Below are positions 6,970-14,661 of a stretch of DNA of 16,145 nt, in pieces. The DNA comes from Candidatus Neomicrothrix sp. UBA814. GTDB taxonomy: Bacteria; Actinomycetota; Acidimicrobiia; Acidimicrobiales; Poriferisodalaceae. Each line of letters begins with the position of its first letter. The first letter of the stretch is position 1. Below the pieces are notes generated by a model. It did no database searches, was not told the origin of the DNA, and was given only the letters and a program-made list of their open reading frames with translations. The translations under genes and the position numbers were made by a program. The DNA lies in the NCBI GenBank assembly GCA_002296525.1, contig DBIA01000018.1, positions 1 through 16,145 of the forward strand, in the 5' to 3' direction.

Positions 6970-6986
6970 AGAGTGACCACCACTCT
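6970..6986. other. Small inverted repeat upstream of the YibE/F-type gene
   Basis: AGAGTG (6970-6975) and CACTCT (6981-6986) flank a 5-base loop. The structure lies 20 bases before a TATATT box. It could be an operator for the YibE/F-type gene or a weak terminator for the membrane protein before it; the sequence does not decide. Confidence 0.25.
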
Positions 6987-7005
6987 CTGGGTTCGTCCCG
7001 GTGCG

Positions 7006-7016
7006 TATATTTGGAG
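7006..7016 (+). promoter_or_regulatory. -10-like box and ribosome binding site of the YibE/F-type gene
   Basis: TATATT (7006-7011) is followed at once by GGAG (7013-7016), six bases before ATG 7023. The GGAG supports this start codon. If TATATT is the -10 box, the transcript would begin a few bases before the ATG, so the two signals may not be used together. Confidence 0.4.
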
Positions 7017-7022
7017 CGCTGA

Positions 7023-8264
7023 ATGGAACACGACGGCCACGAACCACCCGCCTCCGCGCATACTCACAGCCATGGGTTCTCACTGTCGATAGAAACCCTA
7101 AGTGCATCTAGGTCCTCGGTTCTCTACGTCCTGATGACCGCCCTCGCTGCGGCAATGATTTTGACCTGCGTTGGTCTGGTGACGTTGTGGCCTAACGACG
7201 AGCGACCTAAAGAGATACAGCAGAATGCTTTGGAGATGGGCTTAACAGCCGAACTTCTTCGCGCGACTGTTCAAGAAGCGAGTGAAGCAGGATGTAACTA
7301 CTCGTCTTCACCAAAAGTGGAGTTGTGTCGAAACGTAACTGTTGTCCTACAAGAAGGCCCCGATAAAGGCTCACTGATTGCGTTACCTGAGGTCAACACA
7401 GCGTTCGACCCTACGTTCCCAAGATTGTCAGTGGGTGATGATGTAATCCTCGGCTTCGATCCGGTCACCGACTCGTATCACTACCACGACAGAGATCGCC
7501 TGGGTTCTCTGTGGTGGCTCATCGCTCTATTCGCGGTCACGGTCATTTGTTTAGCCAGAGTTCGTGGCGTGCTTGCGCTATTAGCCATGGCGGTCACCGT
7601 CGTTGTCTTAGTTAAATTCGTCGCACCATCAGTGCTCGACGGCAACGACCCGGTCCTGGTCTGTGTCGTAGCAGCGGCAGCAATCGCCTTTTTCAGTTTG
7701 TATTTCACACACGGATTCAACTTGATGACAACGGTCGCTCTCACCGGCACGCTTATGGCATTGGGCCTGACCCTAGGTATCTCCTGGGTCTTCTTCGAGG
7801 TGGCACAGTTTTCTGGCTTCGCAAGCGAAGAGGCGTTCATCTTGCCATTTCTCGCAGAAACCCTAGACGTGCGCGGCTTGCTCCTAGGAGGCACGATCAT
7901 TGCTGCGCTGGGAGCACTGGATGATGTCACTGTGACCCAAGCGGCAACTGTTCTGGAGCTCCGAGCCCGCAACAGTGAACTTTCAACCAAACAACTGACC
8001 GTGTCGGGGTTAAAGGTCGGGAGAGAACACATTGCTTCAACCGTGAATACGTTGCTGCTCGCCTACGCCGGGTCGAGTATCCCCTTGCTGCTGCTCTTCG
8101 CAGTTTCAGATCAATCTCTAGGAGCGGTGGCAAACTCTGAGCTAATTGGCGTGGAGGTAGTTCGCACGCTATGTGGATCGATTGGACTTGTAGCAGCTCT
8201 CCCTCTCACCACATCGCTCGCGGCGCTGCTCGTGCGACCCCATTCAGACTCATCCAAGACCTAG
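7023..8264 (+). CDS. YibE/F family membrane protein
   Basis: Polytopic membrane protein of 413 residues in the YibE/F-like family, whose function is not firmly established. The N-terminus is His-rich (MEHDGHEPPASAHTHSHG) and cytoplasmic if the first helix at about 32-56 points out. A soluble region at about 57-160, probably extracytoplasmic, contains two cysteines (C91, C102) that could pair, and an OB-like segment (VTVVLQEGPDKGSLIALPEV). A block of about seven helices follows from 161 to 403. The family signature GALDDVTVTQAATVLEL sits at 297-313, followed by a hydrophilic stretch to about 337. Length and order fit the family. The kinase-like gene follows nine bases after the stop. The His-rich start hints at metal binding, but that is speculation. 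Confidence 0.88.
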   Translation: MEHDGHEPPASAHTHSHGFSLSIETLSASRSSVLYVLMTALAAAMILTCVGLVTLWPNDERPKEIQQNALEMGLTAELLRATVQEASEAGCNYSSSPKVELCRNVTVVLQEGPDKGSLIALPEVNTAFDPTFPRLSVGDDVILGFDPVTDSYHYHDRDRLGSLWWLIALFAVTVICLARVRGVLALLAMAVTVVVLVKFVAPSVLDGNDPVLVCVVAAAAIAFFSLYFTHGFNLMTTVALTGTLMALGLTLGISWVFFEVAQFSGFASEEAFILPFLAETLDVRGLLLGGTIIAALGALDDVTVTQAATVLELRARNSELSTKQLTVSGLKVGREHIASTVNTLLLAYAGSSIPLLLLFAVSDQSLGAVANSELIGVEVVRTLCGSIGLVAALPLTTSLAALLVRPHSDSSKT

Positions 8265-8273
8265 CCTGCAAGT

Positions 8274-8801
8274 GTGAAGATCGCCATAGTCGGCTGTTCA
8301 GGTAGCGGCAAGACCCGCTTAGCGGAACAGTTGGCTCAAAAACACGGCTTAGACCACATTGAAATAGATTCAATGGCCTTCTATGAGGACTGGACCTTAC
8401 GCCCCGTAGAAGAATTCAAGTCAGATATTCAGAGAAGAATCGACAACGCCGCCACAGGCTGGATAACTGACGGAAATTGGTCGTCTCTAGACGGGATTCA
8501 CACACGCCTAGCCGACCAGATCATTTGGATCGACTTACCCCGCAGCATCGTTATGAGGCAACTCATACCACGCACCATTGTTCGCGTTTTAACCAGACAG
8601 CGGCTATGGGGAACCAATCGCGAACCATTCACCAATCTTTGGAGTCTGAATCCCGAAAAGAATGTGATTCTTTGGAGTTGGAAACAGTTCCATTCGCTTC
8701 GAAGGCAATACGGAAAATACGTGTCGGATGGATCATGGTCCCACGCAACCGTGACTCATCTGCGATCACGTAAAGCAATCAGTGACCTGTTAGATCGTTG
8801 A
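8274..8801 (+). CDS. P-loop NTPase, adenylate kinase-/FlaR-like
   Basis: Small soluble nucleotide-binding protein of 175 residues, similar to the group often labelled topology modulation protein FlaR or AAA-family ATPase and related to adenylate kinase. The Walker A motif GCSGSGKT spans residues 7-14. A hydrophobic strand ending in Asp-Leu-Pro-Arg (IIWIDLPR) fits the Walker B region, and DGNW and the arginine-rich stretch RQLIPRTIVRVLTRQR fit the lid region. The C-terminus carries ILWSWKQFHSLRRQYGKY, characteristic of this group. It most likely transfers phosphate to a small molecule, but no substrate is established for these proteins. It starts at GTG 8274, nine bases after the YibE/F-type stop, without a clear ribosome binding site. 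The pair is probably one transcript; a functional link is not known. Confidence 0.85.
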   Translation: MKIAIVGCSGSGKTRLAEQLAQKHGLDHIEIDSMAFYEDWTLRPVEEFKSDIQRRIDNAATGWITDGNWSSLDGIHTRLADQIIWIDLPRSIVMRQLIPRTIVRVLTRQRLWGTNREPFTNLWSLNPEKNVILWSWKQFHSLRRQYGKYVSDGSWSHATVTHLRSRKAISDLLDR

Positions 8802-8895
8802 CGAACGGCTTTAGGTGGGAGAAGAAGGAGACGCCGCGCTCACTTAACGCAAGTAATGTGGTCGACAAGAGGTCAGGGCCTCAACCAATCTAAGT

Positions 8896-8901
8896 GGGGG
8901 G
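8896..8901 (+). promoter_or_regulatory. G-rich ribosome binding site deciding the amidohydrolase start
   Basis: GGGGGG ends five bases before ATG 8907. An in-frame ATG at 8856 would add 17 residues with no match to the family, whereas 8907 gives the usual start, a few residues before IIRGGTVVDG. A possible -10 box, TAATGT, lies at 8854-8859. Confidence 0.5.
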
Positions 8902-8906
8902 TAACG

Positions 8907-10616
8907 ATGGGGGAGCTCATTATTCGTGGGGGCACAGTCGTCGACGGTACTGGACGACCGGGCGAGATAACCGATGTGTTAGTTCGAGACGGCGTCATTA
9001 CTGAAATTGGAAACCTCAGTGGCCGAAAGGCTGATCGTGAAATAAACGCAGAGGGCAACGTCGTGAGCCCAGGCTTTGTAGACGTACATACCCATATGGA
9101 TGCTCAGATAGCTTGGGATCCCCTCGGCGAAAGTTCATGCTTTCATGGAGTCACGACGGCCGTCATGGGTAACTGTGGGTTCACTTTGGCTCCCGTACGT
9201 TCAGACGAGCGACACCTGGTGGTGCGCAACCTTGAACGAGCAGAGGACATTTCGGCGGATGCCATGGCTGCAGGTATTGACTGGGTATGGGAAACATACC
9301 CTGAGTACCTCGACTTCGTTGAACGCACCCCAAAGGGCATCAACTACGCCGGGTATATAGGCCACTCCGCACTGCGCACCTGGGCAATGGGAGAGCGCGC
9401 TTTCGAAGAAGAAGCCAACGAAGAAGATCTTCGTAAAATGGTAAGTCAGTTGAGGGAGTCCATTAAGGCGGGAGCCATGGGATTCACCACTTCTATATCG
9501 GTAAATCACGCGACCTCAGATGATCGACCAGTAGCCAGTCGGCTAGCACATTGGGATGAAATAGAGGCCCTAGTAACCGAGATGGGGCGACTCAAAGCAG
9601 GAATATTCGAGTTGGCGAACCACCATCACCTCCGATCTCGCGACCCTGAAAAGCGTGAGACCTACATCAGCCGCCTCGTTGACCTGGCAGTTCGAACCGG
9701 TGTGCCGATCACATACGGCATGTTGGCAACAGGCCAGGGCGACAACGGTTGGAAACCAGTCATCGAACTTTTGGACCGAATCAACAACGGTGGCGGTCGT
9801 TCATGGGGACAGGTTCACACCCGTTACTTCGGCGTCCTCTTATCATTCGCAACGAGGCTTCCATTCGATGCTTTGCCGATGTGGGACGAACTAAGGACGC
9901 GATCTCTTGCTGAACAGCGAGCCGCTCTCGCTGATAGTGCGACTCGAAGCCAACTGGTGCAAGAGGCCAACCAAGGCGACTACGGACGTTCGATAGGCGC
10001 AGAAACGAGAAAACCTGAGTGGGAACATATCTACCCGATGGAACACTCCGCGCTGCCCCCCTTTCGCTCTATAGCTGACAGGGCACAGGAACTGAACCAG
10101 GATCCCATGGAGGTCTTTATTGACATAGCACTCAAACATGACCTCGATATTTTCTTTATTCAGGCCGCAGCAAACCAAGACCAGGAAGTAGTCCTTGAAC
10201 TCATGCGCCACCCCTATGCAATACCGACCTTTAGTGACAGCGGCGCACACGTCACCCAGATCATGGACTCCTCACTTCAAACACATATGCTCGGCCACTG
10301 GGTGCGGAACCAAAAAGCCTTCACCTTGGAAGAGGCAGTGCATCGCATGACTCAAGTCCCAGCTGAAGCCTGGGGATTCAATGATCGTGGGATTCTTGCT
10401 GAAGGCAAGGCCGCAGATATCAACGTATTTGATGCATCGACAGTCAGCCCCAATATGCCTGAACTACTGCACGACCTCCCCAGTGGGGCACCACGCCTGC
10501 GTCAAACAGCGACCGGATTCGCTGCCACTATCGTGAACGGAGAAGTACTCGTAGAAAACGGAGAGCCCACTGGATCGACTCCAGGTCGTCTCCTTCGCGG
10601 TCCGTTAGCTCAGTAA
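8907..10616 (+). CDS. Amidohydrolase of the N-acyl-D-amino-acid deacylase (D-aminoacylase) family
   Basis: Cytoplasmic metal-dependent hydrolase of 569 residues, the usual length for this family. Characterised members remove the acyl group from N-acyl-D-amino acids; many relatives have other amide or cyclic amide substrates. The N-terminal beta-sandwich strand LIIRGGTVVDGTGRPG is typical. The HxH metal motif VDVHTHMD contains H61 and H63, and C90 in MGNCGFTLAP matches the bridging Cys ligand of D-aminoacylases. Further His in ELANHHHL and the Asp of FSDSGAHV (about 442) complete the site; most relatives have SDGGAHV, so the Ser is a small variation. GILAEGKAADINVFD near the end is the returning beta-sandwich strand. 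The gene stands alone, 105 bases after the kinase-like gene and about 120 before the dehydrogenase. Substrate unknown. Confidence 0.9.
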   Translation: MGELIIRGGTVVDGTGRPGEITDVLVRDGVITEIGNLSGRKADREINAEGNVVSPGFVDVHTHMDAQIAWDPLGESSCFHGVTTAVMGNCGFTLAPVRSDERHLVVRNLERAEDISADAMAAGIDWVWETYPEYLDFVERTPKGINYAGYIGHSALRTWAMGERAFEEEANEEDLRKMVSQLRESIKAGAMGFTTSISVNHATSDDRPVASRLAHWDEIEALVTEMGRLKAGIFELANHHHLRSRDPEKRETYISRLVDLAVRTGVPITYGMLATGQGDNGWKPVIELLDRINNGGGRSWGQVHTRYFGVLLSFATRLPFDALPMWDELRTRSLAEQRAALADSATRSQLVQEANQGDYGRSIGAETRKPEWEHIYPMEHSALPPFRSIADRAQELNQDPMEVFIDIALKHDLDIFFIQAAANQDQEVVLELMRHPYAIPTFSDSGAHVTQIMDSSLQTHMLGHWVRNQKAFTLEEAVHRMTQVPAEAWGFNDRGILAEGKAADINVFDASTVSPNMPELLHDLPSGAPRLRQTATGFAATIVNGEVLVENGEPTGSTPGRLLRGPLAQ

Positions 10617-10664
10617 GCTCCTGGCAGTCAGTCGACCTACTCGACGGCTATCTGTTAACTGTAC

Positions 10665-10713
10665 GAAGCCGGGCGAGGCGAGCGCACTGATGGTCTTGTT
10701 CTAAACCGGCTTC
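10665..10713. other. 8-bp inverted repeat upstream of the dehydrogenase
   Basis: GAAGCCGG (10665-10672) and CCGGCTTC (10706-10713) are perfect complements across a 33-base loop. A second, overlapping pair is GATGGT (10689-10694) with ACCATC (10715-10720). Both lie before the -10 box of the dehydrogenase, so they could be an operator or part of the amidohydrolase transcript end. No T-tract follows. Confidence 0.35.
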
Positions 10714-10725
10714 CACCATCCCCGC

Positions 10726-10741
10726 TATGGTTTGAGTGATG
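10726..10741 (+). promoter_or_regulatory. Likely -10 box for leaderless start of the dehydrogenase
   Basis: TATGGT (10726-10731) lies seven bases before ATG 10739 with no Shine-Dalgarno sequence between. This fits transcription starting at or next to the ATG, and favours 10739 over the adjacent in-frame GTG at 10736. Confidence 0.5.
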
Positions 10742-11500
10742 AGTGAATCAACGCTTCCCTCTATGAGAGTCGACGGCCAAGTAGCCCTAGTAACGGGCGC
10801 GGGACGAGGAATAGGTCGAGGCTGCGCCATCGCCCTGGCAGAAGCCGGCGCTGAAGTTATTGCGATGAGTCGCACCGAAGCTGAACTCAAAGAAGTAGTT
10901 GCTGAAATACAGGATGCAGGAGGCACAGCTACTCCAGTTGTCTGTGACGTCAGCGACGGAGCAGCTGTACGGGAACGCATTTCAGAGATCCAAGAGCTAG
11001 ATATTTTGGTCAACAATGCAGGAATTCTCAGAGCTTCATCGTTGCTCGAACTCAGCGAAGAAGATTTGGACGCCATGCTCCAAATCAATTGTCGAGGAGC
11101 AGTATTAGTAGCCCAAGCAGCTGTCCAGATCATGGAACGGCAAGGTTCCGGTGTCGTAATCAACATGTCGTCCACATTTGGAGTCAATGGACGAGCAAAC
11201 AACAGCGTCTATTCAGCAACCAAACACTTCATCGAAGGTTTCACCAAATCAACAGCAGTTGAGCTAGCACCTGCAGGGATCCGCGTGGTCGCCGTAGGCC
11301 CAACAGCCATCGACACGCCCTTAACTCATGAACGACTCAAAGATCCGGAACTCGGAGGCGACCTTCTTGCCCGGATTCCCCTCGGTCGATTCGGGCAAAT
11401 TAACGATGTGGTTGGCGCAGTGGTGTTCCTAGCATCCCCAGCCGCTGCGCTTGTCAGTGGTACAACCCTGATGGTCGATGGCGGATGGTCAGCCCAATAA
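10739..11500 (+). CDS. Short-chain dehydrogenase/reductase (classical SDR)
   Basis: NAD(P)-dependent oxidoreductase of the classical SDR type, 253 residues and typical in length, interconverting a hydroxyl and a carbonyl group. The cofactor motif TGAGRGIG is at 19-26 and NNAG at 92-95. The catalytic set is N117 region (LQINCRG), S145, Y158 and K162, the last two in YSATK. The C-terminus ends in LVSGTTLMVDGGWSAQ, as in FabG-like enzymes. The residue after the second beta strand is Ser followed by Arg (AMSRTEAEL), a pattern common in NADPH-preferring members. The enzyme is intact and should be active. It has its own promoter-like box and is separated from both neighbours, so the context does not show the substrate. 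Confidence 0.93.
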   Translation: MSESTLPSMRVDGQVALVTGAGRGIGRGCAIALAEAGAEVIAMSRTEAELKEVVAEIQDAGGTATPVVCDVSDGAAVRERISEIQELDILVNNAGILRASSLLELSEEDLDAMLQINCRGAVLVAQAAVQIMERQGSGVVINMSSTFGVNGRANNSVYSATKHFIEGFTKSTAVELAPAGIRVVAVGPTAIDTPLTHERLKDPELGGDLLARIPLGRFGQINDVVGAVVFLASPAAALVSGTTLMVDGGWSAQ

Positions 11501-11522
11501 GGCCAACGCTGCTAACACAGAA

Positions 11523-11557
11523 TTGCGAAACCTGAGACGCACCACAAATGTTGCGAA
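11523..11557 (+). repeat. Direct repeat TTGCGAA in a promoter region
   Basis: TTGCGAA occurs at 11523-11529 and again at 11551-11557, 28 bases apart, upstream of the -10 box of the DUF1330-like gene. It may be a regulator site, but two 7-base copies are weak evidence. Confidence 0.25.
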
Positions 11558-11570
11558 TTAAGACCTGCAA

Positions 11571-11585
11571 TAAACTCAGCTGATG
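11571..11585 (+). promoter_or_regulatory. Likely -10 box for leaderless start of the DUF1330-like gene
   Basis: TAAACT (11571-11576) is six bases before ATG 11583. There is no ribosome binding site in the six bases between, so a leaderless transcript is likely if this start is right. Confidence 0.5.
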
Positions 11586-12026
11586 GCCGACGATGTTAGG
11601 AAAAGTATGAGTGTTCACCGTGAGGAACTACACGTAACTGGCCTAGAGCGACTTGATGTAGACGAACCGGTCGTCATGTTGAACCTAATGAAATTTAGAG
11701 AACAGTCTTTAGATGGTGACGGCAGCGGATGGGATGCCTACCAGAGGTACAGCAGAGAAGTGATCGGAATGTTGAAAGCCCACGGAGGCACAATCCTGTG
11801 GGCGGGACCAGTCGAATCAATGGCCCTTGGGGATCTATCTGACGGAGACTGGGATTATGTTTCGATGGTGCTCTACCCAAGACCCGGAGCGTTTCTCAAC
11901 ATGATGAACTCTGAGGATTACCGTGAACCCAACCTCCACAGAGAAAATGGAACGGAAAAACACAGCATCATTGCGATGAGCACCGACTACTCGAAATTTC
12001 TTGGCGTTCACCAGCGAACCACCTAG
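11583..12026 (+). CDS. DUF1330-like small dimeric alpha/beta-barrel protein
   Basis: Small soluble protein of 147 residues resembling DUF1330 proteins, which have the ferredoxin-like dimeric alpha/beta-barrel fold shared with monooxygenase-like and EthD-like proteins. The recognisable pattern runs through PVVMLNLMKFR (about 29-39), a YQRYSREVIGMLKAHGGTILWAG segment (about 53-75), and DYVSMVLYPRPGAFLNMMNSEDY (about 91-113). This last block is the DUF1330-type strand-helix ending before a short His-containing tail. No cofactor site is visible. Members often sit beside catabolic oxidoreductases, and here it lies between a dehydrogenase and a TauD-type dioxygenase. Its promoter-like box argues for separate transcription. 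Function unknown. Confidence 0.75.
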   Translation: MADDVRKSMSVHREELHVTGLERLDVDEPVVMLNLMKFREQSLDGDGSGWDAYQRYSREVIGMLKAHGGTILWAGPVESMALGDLSDGDWDYVSMVLYPRPGAFLNMMNSEDYREPNLHRENGTEKHSIIAMSTDYSKFLGVHQRTT

Positions 12027-12130
12027 CAGCGCCTGACGATACGGGTCCCCGCTGATCTCTTCAGAGGCTAGAACAGGCAAAGCTGTGCACTCTCTAACTT
12101 CTGCGGCTGCGGTGCGCGAGACTGTTAGCC

Positions 12131-12985
12131 ATGGAGTTCGAACCCCTCCACGAAGAGTTTGGCGCGCGCGTCAGCGGTGTTGATCTCACCGGCCCGCTTT
12201 CTCCCCAACTGCTCAAAGAGTTACATAAAGCGATTGACGACTACTCCGTGTTGCTATTCCCTGAGCAAGATATGAGTGACGAGGCTCAAATGCGTCTCAC
12301 CCAAGCTCTAGGAGAACCCGAAGAAAACCATGTGACCTTCGGCCGCACAGGCGAGATTGCTTACATCGGCACCGTGGGTAACGTCATTGACGACGACACC
12401 AAACGAGACGAGTCCGACCCTCACACACGCTCCATGAAGGGCAACAACCTTTGGCACTCGGACTCCTCATTTCGCTTGGTGCCCTCGTATGTTTCGATCT
12501 TGCACGCATACGAAGTCCCAAAGCAAGGAGGAGCAACTGAGTTCGTCAGCCAACGGAGCGCGTATGGCCGATTGGACCCCCAAACCCAGAACGAAATTAA
12601 CGATCTGTGTGTTCTACACGACTATGTCTTTAGCCGCACCAAGACAGCACCGGTTCACGACAACCATGCAGCTTCGTTGCCGCCAATCGCGCAAAAACTG
12701 GTTCGAACCAACCCAAGCCATGGACGTCGCAACTACTACGTCGGGTCACACGCCCGCTCAATCATCGGCTGGAGCGGAATTGAAAGTAGAAAACTGATCG
12801 ACGAACTGAACGATCTCGCGACTCGGCCTGAACATCGATGGTCTCAACGATGGAGTCCGGGCGACACATTGCTCTGGGACAACCGATGCATTCTTCATCG
12901 AGGAACCGGATACGACGCTGATCTGTACCGACGGAACATGCGTCAAAGTCGGGTGCGAGGTGCGGGACCGACGCTGGAAGAATGA
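12131..12985 (+). CDS. TauD/TfdA-family Fe(II)/2-oxoglutarate dioxygenase
   Basis: Non-heme iron oxygenase of 284 residues, of the family that includes taurine dioxygenase and 2,4-D dioxygenase. It would couple 2-oxoglutarate decarboxylation to hydroxylation of its substrate. The start VSGVDLTGPLS (about 14-24) is a family hallmark. Iron ligands are H109 and D111 in LWHSDSSF and H256 in DNRCILHRGTGYD. The GGATEF block (133-138) and the arginines of YRRNMRQSRV (266-275) line the 2-oxoglutarate site. The sequence around the distal His resembles TfdA more than taurine-specific enzymes, but the substrate cannot be told. No ribosome binding site precedes the ATG; a TAACTT box lies at 12095-12100. 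It is the third Fe(II)/2-oxoglutarate oxygenase in the window and belongs to a different family from the two PhyH proteins. Confidence 0.92.
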   Translation: MEFEPLHEEFGARVSGVDLTGPLSPQLLKELHKAIDDYSVLLFPEQDMSDEAQMRLTQALGEPEENHVTFGRTGEIAYIGTVGNVIDDDTKRDESDPHTRSMKGNNLWHSDSSFRLVPSYVSILHAYEVPKQGGATEFVSQRSAYGRLDPQTQNEINDLCVLHDYVFSRTKTAPVHDNHAASLPPIAQKLVRTNPSHGRRNYYVGSHARSIIGWSGIESRKLIDELNDLATRPEHRWSQRWSPGDTLLWDNRCILHRGTGYDADLYRRNMRQSRVRGAGPTLEE

Positions 12986-13070
12986 ACTAAGTATTCGCAA
13001 CGAGGCGCAGATCTCTGTTCCTCCGCTGTAGAGCACTGTTAAACCGGTACCCTCGGTAGTCCTCGGAACA

Positions 13071-14609
13071 GTGGTTCGGTTCTCCCTCTCCACCGCTACA
13101 ACCGCCGAGAGCAAGGACCTTCCGTTGGCTGTCACTTTCGCCGAACTCGGCGTTCCGTCCTCAGTGACACGCGTCCTCTCCCGTCAGGGCATAAACGAAC
13201 CGTTTGAAGTCCAAAGGGTCGCTATCCCAGACGCTCTAGCTGGACGTGACATTTGTGGTCGAGCCCCAACGGGATCCGGCAAGACCATTGCGTTCGGGAT
13301 TCCTGTCATCATTCGGACCGCCGGGTCGCTACCCAAAGCACCCTCAGCCTTGGTGTTGGCACCAACCCGAGAATTGGCTGAACAAATCGCTGATGAACTG
13401 CGCCCTCTTGCCAGAGCACACGACTTGTGGGTGTTGTCCGCATACGGTGGCACCAACATCAACCGCCAAATCGACCGCCTCAAAAAAGGGGTCGACATAC
13501 TCGTTGCGTGCCCAGGACGTCTTCAAGACCTTCTAGACCGCAAAGCATTAACCCTTGAATCGGCTCGCACCGTTGTCATCGACGAAGCAGACCGCATGGC
13601 TGACATGGGATTCTTACCAGATGTACGCCGCATTCTCGACTTGACCCCTTCGGACCGCCAGACCCTGCTGTTCTCGGCCACACTTGACAAGGCTGTAGCT
13701 GCGCTGACACGCGATTACCAGAACAATCCAGTCCGCCACGAGGTAGGACCGGAAACTCCTAACATTCAGCTCCTACAACATCATTTCTGGGCCGTTGACC
13801 GAACCGAACGAGTTCAGCTCGCTGTGAACCTCATCAGACGGGCAGGGAAGACGGTCGTGTTCACCCGCACACGACATGGAGCTGACCGCGCAGCGAAACA
13901 ACTTGGGCGAGAAGGCCTTGAAGCAGCTGTAATACACGGAGCCCGAACACAAAGCCAACGCGACCGAGCCTTGGCTCATTTCGCTGATGGAGAAGCCCTA
14001 GTCCTTGTTGCTACCGATGTAGCTGCCAGGGGTATTCACGTTGACGGCGTCGAATGTGTTCTTCATTTTGACCCCCCAGAAGACGGCAAAGCATATGTGC
14101 ATCGAAGTGGCCGAACCGCTCGCGCCGGTGCTTCGGGAACTGTCGTGTGCTTTGTCGATAAGTCGCAACGTAAAGCGGTCAAACACATACAACGCGAAGC
14201 GGGGATTGATGTTCAAGTCGTGGACCCTGACCTGGACAGATTTGGTGATGTCCAACCTCTCAATTCAAAACCACTGAAAGCTGAGAGTCGGAGCCAGAAC
14301 GTTTCTCATCCGCAAGGTCGCAAACCCGCAGGTGGTCAAAACCGCAATAAACAACGAAAGGGAAAACGTAAAGGCCATAACGGTAACGACACTCGGCGTA
14401 ACAGTCATGACCACAAACCTGGACGCGGCAGCAAACCTGGCGCTAAGAGCAAACCTGCCGCTAAAGGCAAAGCTGGCGTTAAGGCCAAATCTGGAAAGAG
14501 AAAGCCCGCCGCTAGTAACAAGGGAAAGCCTCAAAGCGCCAAACGAAGCAACAACCACCCGAAATCCAACCCAAAACGCAAAAGAACTGCTCAGCGACGA
14601 CGACGCTGA
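13071..14609 (+). CDS. DEAD-box ATP-dependent RNA helicase with long basic tail
   Basis: RNA helicase of 512 residues that would unwind or remodel RNA, for example in ribosome assembly, mRNA turnover or cold growth. All motifs are present in order: Q motif FAELGVPS...EPFEVQ (23-48), I APTGSGKT (65-72), Ia PTRELAEQ, GG and CPGRL (148-151 region), II DEAD (171-174), III SAT (202-204), IV VVFTRTR, V ATDVAARGIHV and VI HRSGRTARAG (about 344-353). From about 395 to the end is a disordered tail with little but Lys, Arg, Asn, Gly, Ala, Pro and Ser, ending in RRRR. The tail probably binds RNA non-specifically, as in other actinobacterial helicases. The start is GTG 13071, with no clear ribosome binding site; a slightly later start is possible because the first 20 residues are not conserved. 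It stands alone between metabolic genes. Confidence 0.95.
   Translation: MVRFSLSTATTAESKDLPLAVTFAELGVPSSVTRVLSRQGINEPFEVQRVAIPDALAGRDICGRAPTGSGKTIAFGIPVIIRTAGSLPKAPSALVLAPTRELAEQIADELRPLARAHDLWVLSAYGGTNINRQIDRLKKGVDILVACPGRLQDLLDRKALTLESARTVVIDEADRMADMGFLPDVRRILDLTPSDRQTLLFSATLDKAVAALTRDYQNNPVRHEVGPETPNIQLLQHHFWAVDRTERVQLAVNLIRRAGKTVVFTRTRHGADRAAKQLGREGLEAAVIHGARTQSQRDRALAHFADGEALVLVATDVAARGIHVDGVECVLHFDPPEDGKAYVHRSGRTARAGASGTVVCFVDKSQRKAVKHIQREAGIDVQVVDPDLDRFGDVQPLNSKPLKAESRSQNVSHPQGRKPAGGQNRNKQRKGKRKGHNGNDTRRNSHDHKPGRGSKPGAKSKPAAKGKAGVKAKSGKRKPAASNKGKPQSAKRSNNHPKSNPKRKRTAQRRRR
14397..14606 (+). repeat. Lysine-rich low-complexity coding repeats in the helicase tail
   Basis: The coding sequence for the last 70 or so residues repeats short units of the type GSKPGAKSKPAAKGKAG, with Lys-Pro and Ala-Lys alternating every two to four residues. 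The units are not exact at the DNA level. They resemble the tails of actinobacterial RNA- and DNA-binding proteins. Confidence 0.6.
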
Positions 14610-14661
14610 GGAAACATGGAGAAGATCCGCCGGCTGTAATGACCCAAAAGCCGTCTAAAAG

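Noticed and set aside
7481..8032. Minus-strand open frame of 183 codons inside the YibE/F-type gene
   Set aside because: Its Ser/Thr/Ala-rich translation is what the complement of a hydrophobic membrane protein gene gives; the plus-strand product is clearly the real one.
8856..8906. ATG 8856 as amidohydrolase start
   Set aside because: The extra 17 residues are not family-like, and ATG 8907 has a G-rich ribosome binding site and the expected N-terminal strand.
10648..11202. Minus-strand open frame of 184 codons across the dehydrogenase gene
   Set aside because: It is antisense to a complete classical SDR, and its translation is a low-complexity Ser/Thr/Pro/Ala mix with no motif.
14397..14606. 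Repeat array at the end of the helicase gene as a non-coding element
   Set aside because: The repeats are inexact, stay in frame and encode the Lys-rich tail usual in this helicase type.
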